A DNA stretch of 64,000 nucleotides, from positions 28,400-92,399 of the forward strand of contig NZ_SCWF01000007.1 of the NCBI RefSeq assembly GCF_004359575.1, read 5' to 3'. The notes under the pieces were generated by a model. That model was not told where the DNA came from and did no database searches. It was given only the letters and a program-made list of their open reading frames with translations. Positions 1 to 10,181 of this stretch are shown here, in pieces. A program made the position numbers and the translations under genes. This stretch comes from Macrococcus bovicus. Its GTDB lineage: Bacteria; Bacillota; Bacilli; Staphylococcales; Staphylococcaceae. The first letter of the stretch is position 1. Every line of letters begins with the position of its first letter.

Positions 1-1341
1 AGCGATAGCTGTCGCCTGCACACTGTCACCGACCACGAGTTCCGGCAGACGGTTCTCTCCTTCTTCTTCCACATCGTCCTGACCTTCAATATAGACGCTC
101 ATAAATCCTTTGAATTTAATCGTCTGGCCATTGGCACGGAACTTGATAGCACCTTGTGTTAAATCAACGGCTACCGTATCGATGACAGCAGGTGCCATCT
201 GGCTCGCCATAAAACGTTCCCAGATCAGTTTATACAGCCGGAGCTGATCACGTGATAAATAATCTTTCATCGCATTCGGCGTCCGCAGGGCAGAAGTCGG
301 GCGGATCGCTTCATGCGCATCCTGTGCACCTTCCTTCTGTTTTCCTGCTTTACGCTGTGACAGATAGTTGTCACCATACTGCTCTTTAATGTAACCGGCT
401 GCTTCACTTTTTGCTGTCTCAGAAATACGTGTGGAGTCTGTTCTCATATAAGTGATCAAACCGACTGTCCCTTGTTTCTTAAGATCGATCCCTTCATACA
501 GCTGTTGAGCAAGCATCATTGTCTTACGCGCTTTAAAGTTCAGTTTTCTTGCCGCTTCCTGCTGAAGAGAGGATGTTGTAAATGGATGAGCCGGATAACG
601 TAATTTTTCTTTCTTAGCTACGTCTGTGACATCAAACTGGTCGCCTGAGAGCTGACTGACAATCGCTTTGACGTCTTGACTGGTCTTCAGTTTCTTCGGC
701 TTGCCATTCTCATGCAGGAATTTCGCTTTGAACGTGATACCTTTATGTTTGAATGTGCCATCAATGGTCCAGTATTCTTCAGGCTTGAACGCATTGATCT
801 CTTCCTCACGGTCTATAATCATCTTGAGCGCTACAGACTGCACGCGCCCCGCCGACAGACCTTTTTTGACTTTCTTCCATAATACAGGTGAGATGTTATA
901 GCCGACAAGACGATCGAGTGCCCGACGTGCCTGCTGTGCATCCACTAGTTCATGTTTGATTTCTCGCGGAGATTTAAAACTCTCCTTCACGGCGTCCTTC
1001 GTTATCTCGTTGAAGACCACACGTGATTTTGCCTTCTGATCGATATCCAGTATATGTGCCAAATGCCAGGCAATCGCTTCACCTTCACGGTCCGGGTCAC
1101 TTGCGAGATAGACATGTTTCGCTTTTTTCGCATGTTTCTTCAAGTCCTGCACGACAGGACCTTTACCGCGGATTGTGATATATCGAGGTTCAAAATTGTT
1201 ATCAACATCAATGCCCATCTGACTACGTGGTAAATCTCTGACGTGGCCCATAGAAGCAATGACTTTAAATTTTTTTCCTAAATACTTTTCAATGGTTTTT
1301 GCTTTTGCAGGCGATTCAACAATGACAAGATTCTCTGCCAA
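1..1341 (-). CDS. topA: DNA topoisomerase I, N-terminal 447 codons (cut by left edge)
   Basis: Type IA topoisomerase, which relaxes negatively supercoiled DNA by passing one strand through a nick in the other. The frame runs off the left edge, so about two thirds of a roughly 690-residue protein is visible. The start is TTG at 1341 with GGGGAG six bases upstream, and the N-terminus continues [13 protein letters not shown], which is the TOPRIM entry with its catalytic Glu. The acidic TOPRIM motif [10 protein letters not shown] follows near residues 78-90. The active-site Tyr lies in [10 protein letters not shown], near residue 298. The missing C-terminus would carry the zinc-ribbon repeats. 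The gene has its own promoter and follows dprA, as in staphylococci. The identification is firm; only the C-terminus is unseen. Confidence 0.96.
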   Translation of the reverse strand, partial: MAENLVIVESPAKAKTIEKYLGKKFKVIASMGHVRDLPRSQMGIDVDNNFEPRYITIRGKGPVVQDLKKHAKKAKHVYLASDPDREGEAIAWHLAHILDIDQKAKSRVVFNEITKDAVKESFKSPREIKHELVDAQQARRALDRLVGYNISPVLWKKVKKGLSAGRVQSVALKMIIDREEEINAFKPEEYWTIDGTFKHKGITFKAKFLHENGKPKKLKTSQDVKAIVSQLSGDQFDVTDVAKKEKLRYPAHPFTTSSLQQEAARKLNFKARKTMMLAQQLYEGIDLKKQGTVGLITYMRTDSTRISETAKSEAAGYIKEQYGDNYLSQRKAGKQKEGAQDAHEAIRPTSALRTPNAMKDYLSRDQLRLYKLIWERFMASQMAPAVIDTVAVDLTQGAIKFRANGQTIKFKGFMSVYIEGQDDVEEEGENRLPELVVGDSVQATAIA

Positions 1342-1377
1342 TTGTATCTCCCCTTCTTAACTCGTTTTCAAGTGTAA

Positions 1378-1406
1378 ATGATAACGGTCAAGGATAGTAC
1401 TGTCAA
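1378..1406 (-). promoter_or_regulatory. topA promoter
   Basis: On the minus strand TTGACA (1401-1406) and TATCAT (1378-1383) are separated by 17 bases. This is a near-consensus SigA promoter about 30 bases upstream of the topA ribosome binding site. It gives topA its own transcription although dprA lies just upstream. Confidence 0.75.
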
Positions 1407-1417
1407 TTATTAAATTT

Positions 1418-2263
1418 TCAGACGATAAAATCTTCAAGTATATCACGTGCTTCAAGACACATCTTGGCCCCTTCACAGATTCTCAGATTGCTGCCTTCTG
1501 AATACGGACTTGTGACCGGTCCCGGTATACAGTAGACATTCCGGTTCTGATCCAGCGCCTGATCAAGTGTGATGAGACTACCTGAGCGTTTTTTACTTTC
1601 AATGACCAATACCCCGTCAGCAAGCCCGCTGATCAGCCGGTTGCGTTCCGGAAACTGCCAGGTCTTCGGTCCCGCAAAAGGCGGATACTCACTGACGACC
1701 AGCTGATGCTCTTCCATATGCCGTCTGAGCAGGGCAGTTTCGCTCGGATAATGATGCAGATGACCGAATCCGAGGACACCGATTGTCCGGCCGCCATGTT
1801 CCAGAGCTGAAAGATGGGCGTCAGCGTCAGTGCCCTTTGCCAGGCCGCTGACAATGGTCAGGGGCTTTAGTTCCGGCATCATACGCTTAAGGACCTGCTT
1901 GGTATAATCTGTCCGTTCACGCCCGCCGACAATAGCAAGGGCCTGCTGCTGGGCAAGTTTAATATCGCCTCTGTAAAAAAGAACAAAAGGAAAGTCGTAG
2001 ATCTCTTTCAGTAGAGCGGGATAATCAGGCTCATTATAGAACACAGTCTGAATACGATCACGACTCAGCTTCTGTCTGATCTGCCCGCTATCAAGCGTCC
2101 GCAGAGCACGCAGCTTGCTTGACAGGCGTTCATCCTTCCCTTCTCTCAGCAGCATCTCGTATTTCTCAGAAATGAAGTCAAAACAACCGAACTGGCGATA
2201 ATACTGGTGGAGCTGCTTCGTGGTAAAACCGGCATAGATTAATTTCAGTATCAGATCATTCAT
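1418..2263 (-). CDS. dprA: DNA processing protein DprA (Smf)
   Basis: DprA binds incoming single-stranded DNA and loads RecA during natural transformation. The protein is 281 residues. The N-terminal third is a helical extension, followed by the Rossmann-like DprA fold from about residue 75 onward. The nucleotide-fold signature reads AIVGGRERTDY where many homologues have VGSRxxTxYG. Further family motifs are SGLAKGTDADAH, FPERNRLISGL and ITLDQALDQNR. There is no C-terminal winged-helix domain, which agrees with the short staphylococcal forms. It is transcribed toward topA, 76 bases away, with the topA promoter in the gap. No strong terminator follows it. Known competence genes are not visible nearby. 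Confidence 0.93.
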   Translation of the reverse strand: MNDLILKLIYAGFTTKQLHQYYRQFGCFDFISEKYEMLLREGKDERLSSKLRALRTLDSGQIRQKLSRDRIQTVFYNEPDYPALLKEIYDFPFVLFYRGDIKLAQQQALAIVGGRERTDYTKQVLKRMMPELKPLTIVSGLAKGTDADAHLSALEHGGRTIGVLGFGHLHHYPSETALLRRHMEEHQLVVSEYPPFAGPKTWQFPERNRLISGLADGVLVIESKKRSGSLITLDQALDQNRNVYCIPGPVTSPYSEGSNLRICEGAKMCLEARDILEDFIV

Positions 2264-2388
2264 CTCTTCACCTCATCTTCATCTTAGGACTTCTTCTTAA
2301 AGATTCAGTGTCAGAGACATGTATGTTCTATATGGATTATGTAAAATTTCACGAGAAAAAAGCAGCGATTGCAGATCGAAATAACAGA

Positions 2389-2412
2389 AAAAGGCAGACT
2401 TCAGTCTGCCTC
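2389..2412 (-). terminator. Terminator of sucCD
   Basis: A hairpin with arms AGGCAGACT and its mirror around a 3-base loop lies just after the sucD stop. It is followed on the minus strand by a short U-run, so it is a Rho-independent terminator ending sucCD before dprA. Confidence 0.8.
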
Positions 2413-2420
2413 TCAATGCA

Positions 2421-3329
2421 TTATTTAACAGTCAGACATTTCTCGTACAGGCCGTCTTCTTCTTTAATCCGTTCCACTAAAGTAGAACCGATATCTGACG
2501 GTGTAGCCGCTGTTTTAATGCCTGCTGCGTTCATCGCTTTGATTTTTTCAGCCGCTGTCCCTTTACCGCCTGAAATGATCGCGCCGGCGTGACCCATACG
2601 TTTACCTGGAGGTGCTGTCTGACCACCGATGAAGCCGACAACCGGCTTCGTCATGTTCGCTTTGACCCATTCAGCTGCTTCTTCCTCAGCCGTTCCACCG
2701 ATCTCACCGATCATGACCACTGCATATGTTTCTGGGTCATTGTTGAACGCTTCCAGAACATCGATGAAGTTGGTACCGTTAACAGGGTCGCCGCCGATAC
2801 CGACAGCTGTTGTCTGACCGATACCGAGCTGTGTCAGCTGATGAACTGCTTCGTAAGTAAGAGTCCCAGAACGTGATACGACGCCGACATGCCCTTTTTT
2901 GTGGATGTAGCCCGGCATAATACCGATCTTACATTCATCAGCTGTGATCACACCTGGACAGTTCGGACCGACGAGACGTGTTTTCTTGCCCTTCATATAA
3001 CGCTTGACTTTGACCATGTCAAGAACCGGAATATGTTCAGTGATACAGATAGCCAGCTCAAGTTCTGCATCGACACATTCTACAATCGCATCGGCTGCAA
3101 ATGGTGCCGGCACATAGATAACAGAAACTGTAGCGCCTGTTGCTTTCACCGCTTCTTCTACTGTATTGAAGACCGGTACGCCTTCAACTTCCATGCCGCC
3201 TTTACCAGGTGTGACGCCGGCTACAATCTGTGTCCCATATTCAATCATTTGTTTAGTATGGAAAAGAGCTGTTGCTCCTGTAATCCCTTGTACTAATACT
3301 TTCGTATTTTTATCAATAAATACTCCCAC
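2421..3329 (-). CDS. sucD: Succinyl-CoA synthetase alpha subunit
   Basis: Alpha subunit of succinyl-CoA ligase in the TCA cycle, which converts succinyl-CoA and ADP/GDP plus phosphate to succinate and ATP/GTP. It has 302 residues, the usual length. The N-terminal CoA-binding Rossmann domain contains [13 protein letters not shown], and the phospho-histidine loop MGHAGAI is near residue 250. The start is GTG at 3329, with GGGGAG placed six bases upstream. It lies 17 bases after sucC and the two form one transcript ending at the hairpin at 2389-2412. The active complex is an alpha-beta assembly with SucC. Confidence 0.97.
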   Translation of the reverse strand: MGVFIDKNTKVLVQGITGATALFHTKQMIEYGTQIVAGVTPGKGGMEVEGVPVFNTVEEAVKATGATVSVIYVPAPFAADAIVECVDAELELAICITEHIPVLDMVKVKRYMKGKKTRLVGPNCPGVITADECKIGIMPGYIHKKGHVGVVSRSGTLTYEAVHQLTQLGIGQTTAVGIGGDPVNGTNFIDVLEAFNNDPETYAVVMIGEIGGTAEEEAAEWVKANMTKPVVGFIGGQTAPPGKRMGHAGAIISGGKGTAAEKIKAMNAAGIKTAATPSDIGSTLVERIKEEDGLYEKCLTVK

Positions 3330-3346
3330 GAATTTCTCCCCGCTTC

Positions 3347-4516
3347 CTATTTAGCTTGTTTAACTAATTCAACGATTTTCTGTGCCCCTTCTGCCATTGT
3401 GCCGGCAGGTGTGATCGCAAGACCAGAGTTCTCCAGAATTTCTTTGCCCTGGTCAACATTGGTCCCTTCTAAGCGCACGACAAGAGGAATCGTCAGTTCA
3501 AGTTCTTTAGCTGCCGCAACGACACCTTCAGCGATAACATCACATTTCATGATACCACCGAAGATATTGACAAAAATACCTTCTACTTTGTCATCACCTA
3601 AGATGATCTTGAATGCTTCTGTTACCTTCTCCTTCGTTGCGCCGCCCCCTACATCAAGGAAGTTCGCCGGATTGCCGCCGAAATGGTTGATGGTGTCCAT
3701 CGTTGCCATCGCAAGTCCCGCACCATTGACCATACAGCCGATGTTGCCATCCAGTGCGATATAGGCCAGATCATATTTAGACGCTTCGATCTCTTTTGGA
3801 TCCTCTTCTTCCAGGTCGCGGAGTTCAACGATATCTTTATGGCGGAACAGAGCGTTAGAGTCGAAGTTGATCTTAGCATCGAGCGCAAGCACATCACCGG
3901 AACCTGTTGTGACGAGCGGATTGATTTCGATGATTGACGCATCTTTCTGAATGAAGACATCATAGAGTCCCATCATGATCTTCACTGCTTTATTGACAGA
4001 TTCTTTAGGGATATTAATGTTAAAAGCTAAACGACGTGCCTGAAACGGCATTAAACCGGTAACAGGATCGATGACTTCCTTGAAGATTTTCTCAGGATTT
4101 GACTCAGCTACTTCTTCGATTTCCGTGCCGCCTTCTTCTGAACCCATCAATACAACAGAGTCAGTCGCGCGGTCTAAGACGAAACCGAGATAATATTCTT
4201 TCCGGATATCGCATCCTTCTTCAATCAGTAAACGTTTAACTTCTTTACCTTCAGGACCTGTCTGGTGAGTGACCAGTACTTTCCCTAACAGTTCTTCAGC
4301 ATAATCTTTCACTTCATCCAAGCTTTTCGCAATTTTAACGCCACCCGCTTTACCGCGGCCCCCTGCGTGGATTTGAGCTTTAACGACGTAAACGCCCTCT
4401 TTTAATCCTTTTGCTACTTCAACTGCTTCGTCAGGTGTATAAGCAACTGAACCGTTCGGTACAGCTACACCCATTGAGCGAAAAATTTCTTTCCCTTGAT
4501 ACTCATGGATATTCAT
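3347..4516 (-). CDS. sucC: Succinyl-CoA synthetase beta subunit
   Basis: Beta subunit of succinyl-CoA ligase, carrying the nucleotide-binding ATP-grasp domain. The 389 residues match the family length. It opens with [17 protein letters not shown], and the ATP-grasp motifs [17 protein letters not shown] and [13 protein letters not shown] are intact. The ribosome binding site AGGAGG lies seven bases before ATG. It is the first gene of the sucCD operon, with a SigA promoter and CcpA-like sites in the 80-base gap before rnhB. The gene order rnhB-sucC-sucD-dprA-topA is the staphylococcal one, without the cell-wall genes some species carry here. Confidence 0.97.
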   Translation of the reverse strand: MNIHEYQGKEIFRSMGVAVPNGSVAYTPDEAVEVAKGLKEGVYVVKAQIHAGGRGKAGGVKIAKSLDEVKDYAEELLGKVLVTHQTGPEGKEVKRLLIEEGCDIRKEYYLGFVLDRATDSVVLMGSEEGGTEIEEVAESNPEKIFKEVIDPVTGLMPFQARRLAFNINIPKESVNKAVKIMMGLYDVFIQKDASIIEINPLVTTGSGDVLALDAKINFDSNALFRHKDIVELRDLEEEDPKEIEASKYDLAYIALDGNIGCMVNGAGLAMATMDTINHFGGNPANFLDVGGGATKEKVTEAFKIILGDDKVEGIFVNIFGGIMKCDVIAEGVVAAAKELELTIPLVVRLEGTNVDQGKEILENSGLAITPAGTMAEGAQKIVELVKQAK

Positions 4517-4559
4517 CTTCCATCCTCCTAAATACGGGTTAAATTCAGCTTACGGTACA

Positions 4560-4588
4560 ATTATAGGAAATGTAAGCGTTATTGTAAA
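4560..4588 (-). promoter_or_regulatory. sucCD promoter
   Basis: TTTACA (4583-4588) and TATAAT (4560-4565) on the minus strand with a 17-base spacer form a strong SigA promoter, about 45 bases upstream of the sucC start. Confidence 0.75.
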
Positions 4589-4596
4589 CGATAATT
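4571..4596. promoter_or_regulatory. Two overlapping CcpA cre-like sites at the sucCD promoter
   Basis: On the plus strand TGTAAGCGTTATTG (4571-4584) and TGTAAACGATAATT (4583-4596) each match 12 of 14 positions of the cre consensus TGWAANCGNTNWCA. The second covers the -35 element and the first covers the spacer. Carbon-catabolite control of a TCA-cycle operon is plausible, but the sites are imperfect and this is an inference. Confidence 0.4.
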
Positions 4597-4597
4597 G

Positions 4598-5353
4598 TCA
4601 GTCGGTGCTGATAATCGACTTGATCGGTTCGAATGTCCGCCGGTGGATCGGTGTAATGCCGCGCTCCTGAATACCCGCTAAATGCCTCGCTGTTCCGTAA
4701 CCTGCATTCTGACTGAAATCATAGCCCGGGTATAGTTTGTCGTATTCTGCCATCAGCCGGTCACGATACTCTTTCGCCAGTATACTGGCCGCACTGATCG
4801 AGACACTGCGCATATCCCCTTTAATAATCGCTTCTTCAATCAAGCCGGTGTTCAGCGTCATGGCATCTATCAGCAGGACAGTCGGTTTAACCTTGAGGCT
4901 TTCAACAGCTCGCCGCATCGCAAGCTTAGAGGCCTCGTATATATTGATGGCGTCAATCTCTTCAACCGTCGCTATCCCTATCGCATAGTCGCGCACCTGG
5001 CTGAGAAGAAGGGCCTCAATACTTCGCCTTTTCTTTGCAGACAGTTTCTTCGAATCGGTCATCCCCGGATAGAAATGATTCTCTTCCAGTATCACTGCAC
5101 ATGCCACAACAGGACCGGCCAGCGGTCCACGGCCCACTTCATCTATACCGCAGATGATTTCACCTGGATAGCGGTTTTCAAACTCCATCGCCTGCCTATA
5201 ATTTTTTCTGACCTGCTCTGCCTGCTCCAGCTGTTTCAGCCTCTGGGCCACCAGCTTTCTGGCGCCGGCACGCGTATCCTGGCCGAAATCATTGTGTATC
5301 TCTGCAGCTGTATGGTAGCTCTGAAGTGCTGTCTTCAGTTCACTCAGCTTCAT
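4598..5353 (-). CDS. rnhB: Ribonuclease HII
   Basis: RNase HII cleaves the RNA strand of RNA-DNA hybrids and removes single misincorporated ribonucleotides. It has 251 residues. An N-terminal helical extension of about 65 residues precedes the catalytic fold. The signature [11 protein letters not shown] is at residues 71-81 (Asp71, Glu72), and a further catalytic Asp lies in LLIDAMTL (Asp163). The start codon at 5353 lies inside the end of rbgA, overlapping by 14 bases, so translation is probably coupled. The rbgA-rnhB pair is a standard Firmicute arrangement. No terminator follows; the sucCD promoter begins immediately after the stop. Confidence 0.96.
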   Translation of the reverse strand: MKLSELKTALQSYHTAAEIHNDFGQDTRAGARKLVAQRLKQLEQAEQVRKNYRQAMEFENRYPGEIICGIDEVGRGPLAGPVVACAVILEENHFYPGMTDSKKLSAKKRRSIEALLLSQVRDYAIGIATVEEIDAINIYEASKLAMRRAVESLKVKPTVLLIDAMTLNTGLIEEAIIKGDMRSVSISAASILAKEYRDRLMAEYDKLYPGYDFSQNAGYGTARHLAGIQERGITPIHRRTFEPIKSIISTD

Positions 5354-6221
5354 CTGAATGTCCTAAGTCCTCTACTCGGTCAAAAGTGTAACGTCCGACC
5401 TTCGCATTACGAATATCGCGGACCACAAGCTCGATGACAGACTCGTAGTCAATTTCGTTCCCCTTGTTCTTCATGCCACGGCTTCTACCGATCTGATCGA
5501 AGATTTCCAGATACGGATCATTTTCTTCTATAGTAATATGATAATGGTGATTGAGGGTTGCGAGGTCGTGGGACTGCATATATTCGAGGCCATAGATCGC
5601 CACTTCATCGAGATGGACGATACTATCTTTGATGGCGCCTGTCAGACTGAGTTTTTTACCGACAATCTGGTCTTCGAATTTCGGCCACAGAATACCCGGT
5701 GTGTCCAGCAGTTCGAGTGTTTTACCGACCTTGATCCACTGCTGTTTCTTGGTGACCCCAGGCATATTGCCGGTCTTTGCCAGTGATTTTTTGGCGAGAC
5801 GGTTGATGAGCGTGGATTTCCCTACATTCGGAATACCGACAATCATGGCACGGATGGCACGTGGACGTAGTCCTTTAGCCGCCAGTCTGTCAAACTTCTC
5901 CTTCGTCACCGCTTCTGCCGCCTTAATGACCATATTCAAGTTCTTGCCGTTCTTCGCATCGAGGGCGACAGGATAGACCCCCTGTGCTTCAAAATGTTTC
6001 ATCCATTTCGCTGTTTCTCTCGGATCTGCCATATCCATTTTATTCAGCAGGACTACACGCGGTTTATCTTTGATGATCTCACTGATCATCGGGTTGCTGG
6101 AAGCGTACGGAATGCGGGCATCCAGCAGTTCAAAGACACAGTCCACCATCTTCAGCTGTTCCGTTACTTCACGTCGTGCTTTGGCCATATGGCCGGGAAA
6201 CCATTGTATTGTCAATGTCAT
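5340..6221 (-). CDS. rbgA: Ribosome biogenesis GTPase RbgA (YlqF)
   Basis: Circularly permuted GTPase needed for a late step of 50S subunit assembly. It has 293 residues. The G motifs are in permuted order: NKMD (G4, about 60-63), then GIPNVGKST (G1, about 129-137), then DTPG (G3, about 173-176). The N-terminal WFPGHMAKA motif is typical of the YlqF/YawG subfamily. It is the first gene of a leftward run rbgA-rnhB. In the usual staphylococcal order rplS sits directly upstream. Here an 11-kb block (csbB-yfhO and an ABC exporter) separates them. Confidence 0.96.
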   Translation of the reverse strand: MTLTIQWFPGHMAKARREVTEQLKMVDCVFELLDARIPYASSNPMISEIIKDKPRVVLLNKMDMADPRETAKWMKHFEAQGVYPVALDAKNGKNLNMVIKAAEAVTKEKFDRLAAKGLRPRAIRAMIVGIPNVGKSTLINRLAKKSLAKTGNMPGVTKKQQWIKVGKTLELLDTPGILWPKFEDQIVGKKLSLTGAIKDSIVHLDEVAIYGLEYMQSHDLATLNHHYHITIEENDPYLEIFDQIGRSRGMKNKGNEIDYESVIELVVRDIRNAKVGRYTFDRVEDLGHSDEAE

Positions 6222-6303
6222 TACCTTCTTTCATGAGTCTTTAAGTTAATTCATGTTATGATATAGTCTGATATTAATAATCAGCATTAACAAAGGAGTC
6301 ATC

Positions 6304-7239
6304 ATGAAATTATCATTAATCGTCCCTATCTATAATGAAGAAAAAAATATCAGTCGACTTCATCATTCTATCACACAAACCATGACAGCAAATGAATATA
6401 ATTATGAGCTGATTATGATCAACGACGGTTCAAGCGACCGTTCGATTGAAATGATTGAAGCCCTCAGTCAGCAGGACGCTCATATCAAATATGTCTCATT
6501 CTCACGCAACTTCGGCAAGGAGTCTGCGATGCTTGCCGGTTTAAAATGTTCGACCGGAGATGCTGCCATCATACTGGATGCTGACCTCCAGCATCCACCG
6601 GAACTGATTCCGCAGTTTGTCGCCGCCTACCAGGAAGGATACGATCAGGTGGTCGCACGGCGTGACCGGGACGGTGAACATATCCTGCGAAAGATTCCGA
6701 GTCAGCTGTTCTATAAACTGATCAACTTCAATGTTGATGTTGATCTCGTGGACGGTGAAGGAGACTTCAGACTGATCTCCCGGGTCGTGATTGACTCTAT
6801 TCTGTCACTTGATGAGTACAACCGCTTCTCAAAAGGCATATTTGAGTGGGTCGGCTTCAGCAAGAAAACCATTCCTTTTAAGAATGTCAGACGGGAAGCA
6901 GGTCAGTCCTCTTTCAATTTCGTGTCCCTTCTGGATTATGCGATTGACGGCGTGCTCAGCTATAACAATAAACCGCTCAGAGTATGCTTTTATTTCGGCA
7001 CAGTGACCTTGATCATCTGTCTGCTCTATATTCTGACTACGCTGATCCAGATTATTTTCACCGGCATAGATGAACCGGGCTACTTCACCATCATTTCAGC
7101 CATCCTCTTTCTAGGGGGTGTCCAGCTGTTCAGTCTGGGTGTCATCGGTGAATATATCGGCCGTATTTATTCAGAGAGCAAAAGACGGCCTCATTTTATT
7201 GTTGAGCGCACGAACGCTGAGGAGCTGAAACATGACTAG
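6304..7239 (+). CDS. csbB: Polyprenyl-phosphate glycosyltransferase, GT2 family (CsbB-like)
   Basis: Family 2 glycosyltransferase expected to charge undecaprenyl phosphate with a sugar on the cytoplasmic face; in S. aureus CsbB the sugar is GlcNAc. It has 311 residues. The N-terminal GT-A domain shows LSLIVPIYNEE, INDGSSD (near residue 41) and the metal-binding ILDADLQHPPEL. Two membrane helices lie at about 228-250 and 262-285, as in the DPM1/GtrB/CsbB group. The ribosome binding site AAAGGAG is well placed before ATG. Its 3' end overlaps gtcA by 8 bases, so the four genes csbB-gtcA-yfhO-yfhO form one coupled operon. The assignment rests on family plus neighbours; the exact sugar is not visible in the sequence. 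Confidence 0.88.
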   Translation: MKLSLIVPIYNEEKNISRLHHSITQTMTANEYNYELIMINDGSSDRSIEMIEALSQQDAHIKYVSFSRNFGKESAMLAGLKCSTGDAAIILDADLQHPPELIPQFVAAYQEGYDQVVARRDRDGEHILRKIPSQLFYKLINFNVDVDLVDGEGDFRLISRVVIDSILSLDEYNRFSKGIFEWVGFSKKTIPFKNVRREAGQSSFNFVSLLDYAIDGVLSYNNKPLRVCFYFGTVTLIICLLYILTTLIQIIFTGIDEPGYFTIISAILFLGGVQLFSLGVIGEYIGRIYSESKRRPHFIVERTNAEELKHD

Positions 7240-7615
7240 ACTATTCAGCTCTGCATTCATTCGTTTTGTAGCTGTCGGTGTCATCAATACCGTCAATTAT
7301 TATGTGATGTACTTACTGCTGCTCCACATCGCACCTTATATGGTCAGTCACATCACCGCGTTCCTCTGGTCGTTTATTTGTTCCTACTACTTGAACTGTT
7401 ATATCGTCTATCATGTCAGACCGAAATGGTCGACCTTCCTGAAGTTCCCGCTGACGCAGGTCATCAATATGGGATTACAGACGTTGCTGCTCATGCTTTT
7501 CGTCAAGATGGGACTCGATGAACGACTCGCACCGTTCCCGGCGCTCATCATCACAGTACCTGTCACTTATGTGATCGCAAAATATATTTTCGTCGAGAAT
7601 AATCATGAAAAATAA
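7232..7615 (+). CDS. gtcA: GtrA/GtcA-family lipid-linked sugar flippase
   Basis: Small four-helix membrane protein of the GtrA family, 127 residues. These proteins are proposed to flip undecaprenyl-phosphate-linked sugars across the membrane. The opening FIRFVAVGVINTVNYYVMY is the family signature, and hydrophobic stretches recur at about 10-32, 36-56, 68-88 and 99-120. It overlaps csbB upstream by 8 bases and yfhO downstream by 11. This places the presumed flippase between the enzyme that loads the carrier and the enzymes that use it. Confidence 0.88.
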   Translation: MTRLFSSAFIRFVAVGVINTVNYYVMYLLLLHIAPYMVSHITAFLWSFICSYYLNCYIVYHVRPKWSTFLKFPLTQVINMGLQTLLLMLFVKMGLDERLAPFPALIITVPVTYVIAKYIFVENNHEK

Positions 7616-10181
7616 AAAGTATCTATTCCCTTTTCTTTTTCTGCTGCTCGCAGTTTTCGGACACAGTTTCTATATCTACCGGTTCTTGAAGGACGGTACG
7701 ATCTTCACGGGGCCTAACGACGGGCTGGAGCAGATGCTGCCTTTCCAGCTGTTTCTCTATGATAAATGGTCGCATGGTCAGTTTTTCTATGATATGGATT
7801 TTGGTCTCGGTGGCGATTATTATACTGATCTGGCCTACTATTATTCGACTTCGATTGTCTTTTATGTGAATATGGTCGCCATCTGGTGGCTGAACCTGGT
7901 CTTTCATTTTAAGACGGAGAGCATCCAGTTCTGGGCGGTCAATGCATTCTATATTTCCATCTTCAAGTCTGCTGTGGCCATGTATTTCACCTATCTTTAT
8001 TTCACCTATCTGAAGGTGGACCGTATAAGTGCGCTGCTCGGTGCTTTTCTCTTTCTGACGTCAGCGATTTATTTCCGCTTTACGCTTTACTGGTCATTCT
8101 TTTCAGATGTCTTTATTTTCCTGCCGCTGCTTCTGCTCGGCATAGAGAAGTATATTCAGGACAAGAAGAAGATCTGGTTTATCACTGCTGTCGCCTTGTC
8201 TCTTATCAATAATTTCTATTTCGCCTATTATCAGATGCTTTTCGGGGTGATCTACTTTATCATCCGCATGATTTTCCGCTCTGAAAGAGACCGTGCCGCG
8301 CGACTCGACCAGTGGAAAGCCTTCCTGATGATGACTTTACTGGGAACGGGCATCTCGATGTTCAGCTTTTTCTACGGCGTCAAAGGCTTTCTGCAGAATG
8401 ACCGCGCACCGTATACCGACCCGATGACACTCTTCAATACATTCGATCAGCACGCTAATATCTTCTATGATAACTATCTGGTCATCGTTCTCTACATTAC
8501 CTTGCAGGCACTCTTCACTTTTAAGTTCTACCGCTCTTATTTCTATCGTTTCTTTGCACTGATGACCATCGCCCTGATTTACTTGAGTTTCATGCCCTTT
8601 ATCGATTCTGTCTTCAACGGTTTCTCAGCACCGCAGAAGCGGTGGCACTATTTACTGACCTTCTTCTCCAGCGGGCTGATCGCCATGTATATCGCCCGGT
8701 TCCGTCATATTTCGGTCCAGAATTATCTCTATTCACTGCTGCCCGGCTTCATCATTGTGGGTCTGAGCTACATCTATATCGACAAGAAAGTGGAATGGCT
8801 CTGGTATTTGCCGGTCATCGCGTTAATCGGCCTATGCATCCTGCTGGTTAAAAATAAACGTGCCCAGCAAGTGCTTTATATCGCACAGATCGCTGCCCTG
8901 ATGCTCTTCAACTGGCATGTCGTGAAAGAACATAACGTGTATGACAACTATAATCCGGGCATCGACAGCAGGGCGAAGATGTCCTACATTGAATCGAGCG
9001 TCTACAACTCAGGACTGCAGCAGGAGATCATCAATGACTTAAAGGCCAGACTGAAGCCAGGCGAACGTATCGACTGGCGAGTGCTTGAACAGGATAATAC
9101 CCCGCTCTATCAGCGTTTCCCGGGGGTCAGTCTATATTCCAGCATCTTTGACGGTTCACTGATAGACTTCTATTATCATCAGCTGAAGATCAATCTGAAG
9201 GAAGAATCTATCAGCCGCTACTCCACTTTCCAGTCACGCAGCAATCTGGAGTCGCTCTTTAATGTGCGCTATCTCGTCAGAAAAGATTACCAGACTGATG
9301 TTCCTGAGAATTTCAAGCTGATCGAGACAAAAGGCAAGTATAATATTTATGAGAACACCCTGCCGCTGCCTGTCGCTAAAGTAACAGACACTATATTTGA
9401 CGCTGATACCCTAAAGACACCGATCGACCGTGAGCATGCGATGTTAAAAGGTGTGGTGCTCAACGGAGAATCCACCGCTTCAATATCACCAGCTGAAAAT
9501 CTGCTCAGCTCAAGTACCATTCAGGCATCAGGTGCTACATGGCAGACGTACAATCAAACATTGAGCGTCAATCCGCCGAGCGGGGGTGTGATCATCACAC
9601 TGCCGAAGGACGCACTGAAAAAGTATAAGGATTTCTATGTGGAACTTCATGCCGAACTGACTTCTGCTGAAAGCAATATCCAGATCAATGTCAACGGCTA
9701 TGCGAATAACCGTCTCTTCAAGTCCAGTAAATACCGGACTCATCAGGACGATCTGCTGTACCGGGTCAAGCCGAAGAACGGCAAGATTTTAATCGGGATG
9801 ACGCAAGGGACCTACCGCTTTAACATCCAGGGGATCTACGGTGAAGACTATCAGGCTCTTGAAAAGGCTGAGCGGACGAATGAAATCAAGTTCACTGAAG
9901 ACGGTCATCATATGCAGGCTGTCCTCAAAGAGCATCGTGCAGGCTACCTCGTCACACCGATTATTTACCGTGACGGTCTGACTGCGCGCATCGATGGCAA
10001 GAAGGCACCTGTTGAACGCGGCAATTATCTGCAGGCAGTCGTCAAAGTGCCCGCTGATGCTCGAGTGGTCGAGTTCAAATATATACCGCCCTATTTCTAT
10101 CTGACTGTCCTTATTTCGCTGCTGTCACTCATTGCTGCCCTGTTTTATCTAAAACCGGTACAAAGGAAGCGTAAACCATGA
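7605..10181 (+). CDS. yfhO: YfhO-family membrane glycosyltransferase, copy 1
   Basis: Large GT-C-like membrane protein, 858 residues. YfhO homologues act with CsbB and GtcA to transfer the lipid-linked sugar to lipoteichoic acid outside the cell in S. aureus and B. subtilis. The first 440 residues or so hold about a dozen hydrophobic helices. A large extracytoplasmic region follows (about 445-830), with a final helix near 835-850. Motifs shared with the next gene include LKTPIDREHAML, PAENLL and GIYGEDY. The short N-terminal loop after helix 1 (about residues 24-75) holds acidic residues typical of GT-C enzymes. The gene starts inside gtcA and ends 4 bases into the second yfhO. The exact acceptor polymer is inferred from homologues. 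Confidence 0.85.
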   Translation: MKNKKYLFPFLFLLLAVFGHSFYIYRFLKDGTIFTGPNDGLEQMLPFQLFLYDKWSHGQFFYDMDFGLGGDYYTDLAYYYSTSIVFYVNMVAIWWLNLVFHFKTESIQFWAVNAFYISIFKSAVAMYFTYLYFTYLKVDRISALLGAFLFLTSAIYFRFTLYWSFFSDVFIFLPLLLLGIEKYIQDKKKIWFITAVALSLINNFYFAYYQMLFGVIYFIIRMIFRSERDRAARLDQWKAFLMMTLLGTGISMFSFFYGVKGFLQNDRAPYTDPMTLFNTFDQHANIFYDNYLVIVLYITLQALFTFKFYRSYFYRFFALMTIALIYLSFMPFIDSVFNGFSAPQKRWHYLLTFFSSGLIAMYIARFRHISVQNYLYSLLPGFIIVGLSYIYIDKKVEWLWYLPVIALIGLCILLVKNKRAQQVLYIAQIAALMLFNWHVVKEHNVYDNYNPGIDSRAKMSYIESSVYNSGLQQEIINDLKARLKPGERIDWRVLEQDNTPLYQRFPGVSLYSSIFDGSLIDFYYHQLKINLKEESISRYSTFQSRSNLESLFNVRYLVRKDYQTDVPENFKLIETKGKYNIYENTLPLPVAKVTDTIFDADTLKTPIDREHAMLKGVVLNGESTASISPAENLLSSSTIQASGATWQTYNQTLSVNPPSGGVIITLPKDALKKYKDFYVELHAELTSAESNIQINVNGYANNRLFKSSKYRTHQDDLLYRVKPKNGKILIGMTQGTYRFNIQGIYGEDYQALEKAERTNEIKFTEDGHHMQAVLKEHRAGYLVTPIIYRDGLTARIDGKKAPVERGNYLQAVVKVPADARVVEFKYIPPYFYLTVLISLLSLIAALFYLKPVQRKRKP

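Noticed and set aside
2308..2592. Plus-strand open frame starting upstream of sucD's end
   Set aside because: It runs antisense through the sucD terminator and coding region, without a ribosome binding site or recognisable motifs.
6222..6303. SigB promoter upstream of csbB
   Set aside because: CsbB is under SigB control in B. subtilis, but no GTTTAA-N12-15-GGGTAT pair could be found here. A TATGAT or TATAGT -10 is more likely.
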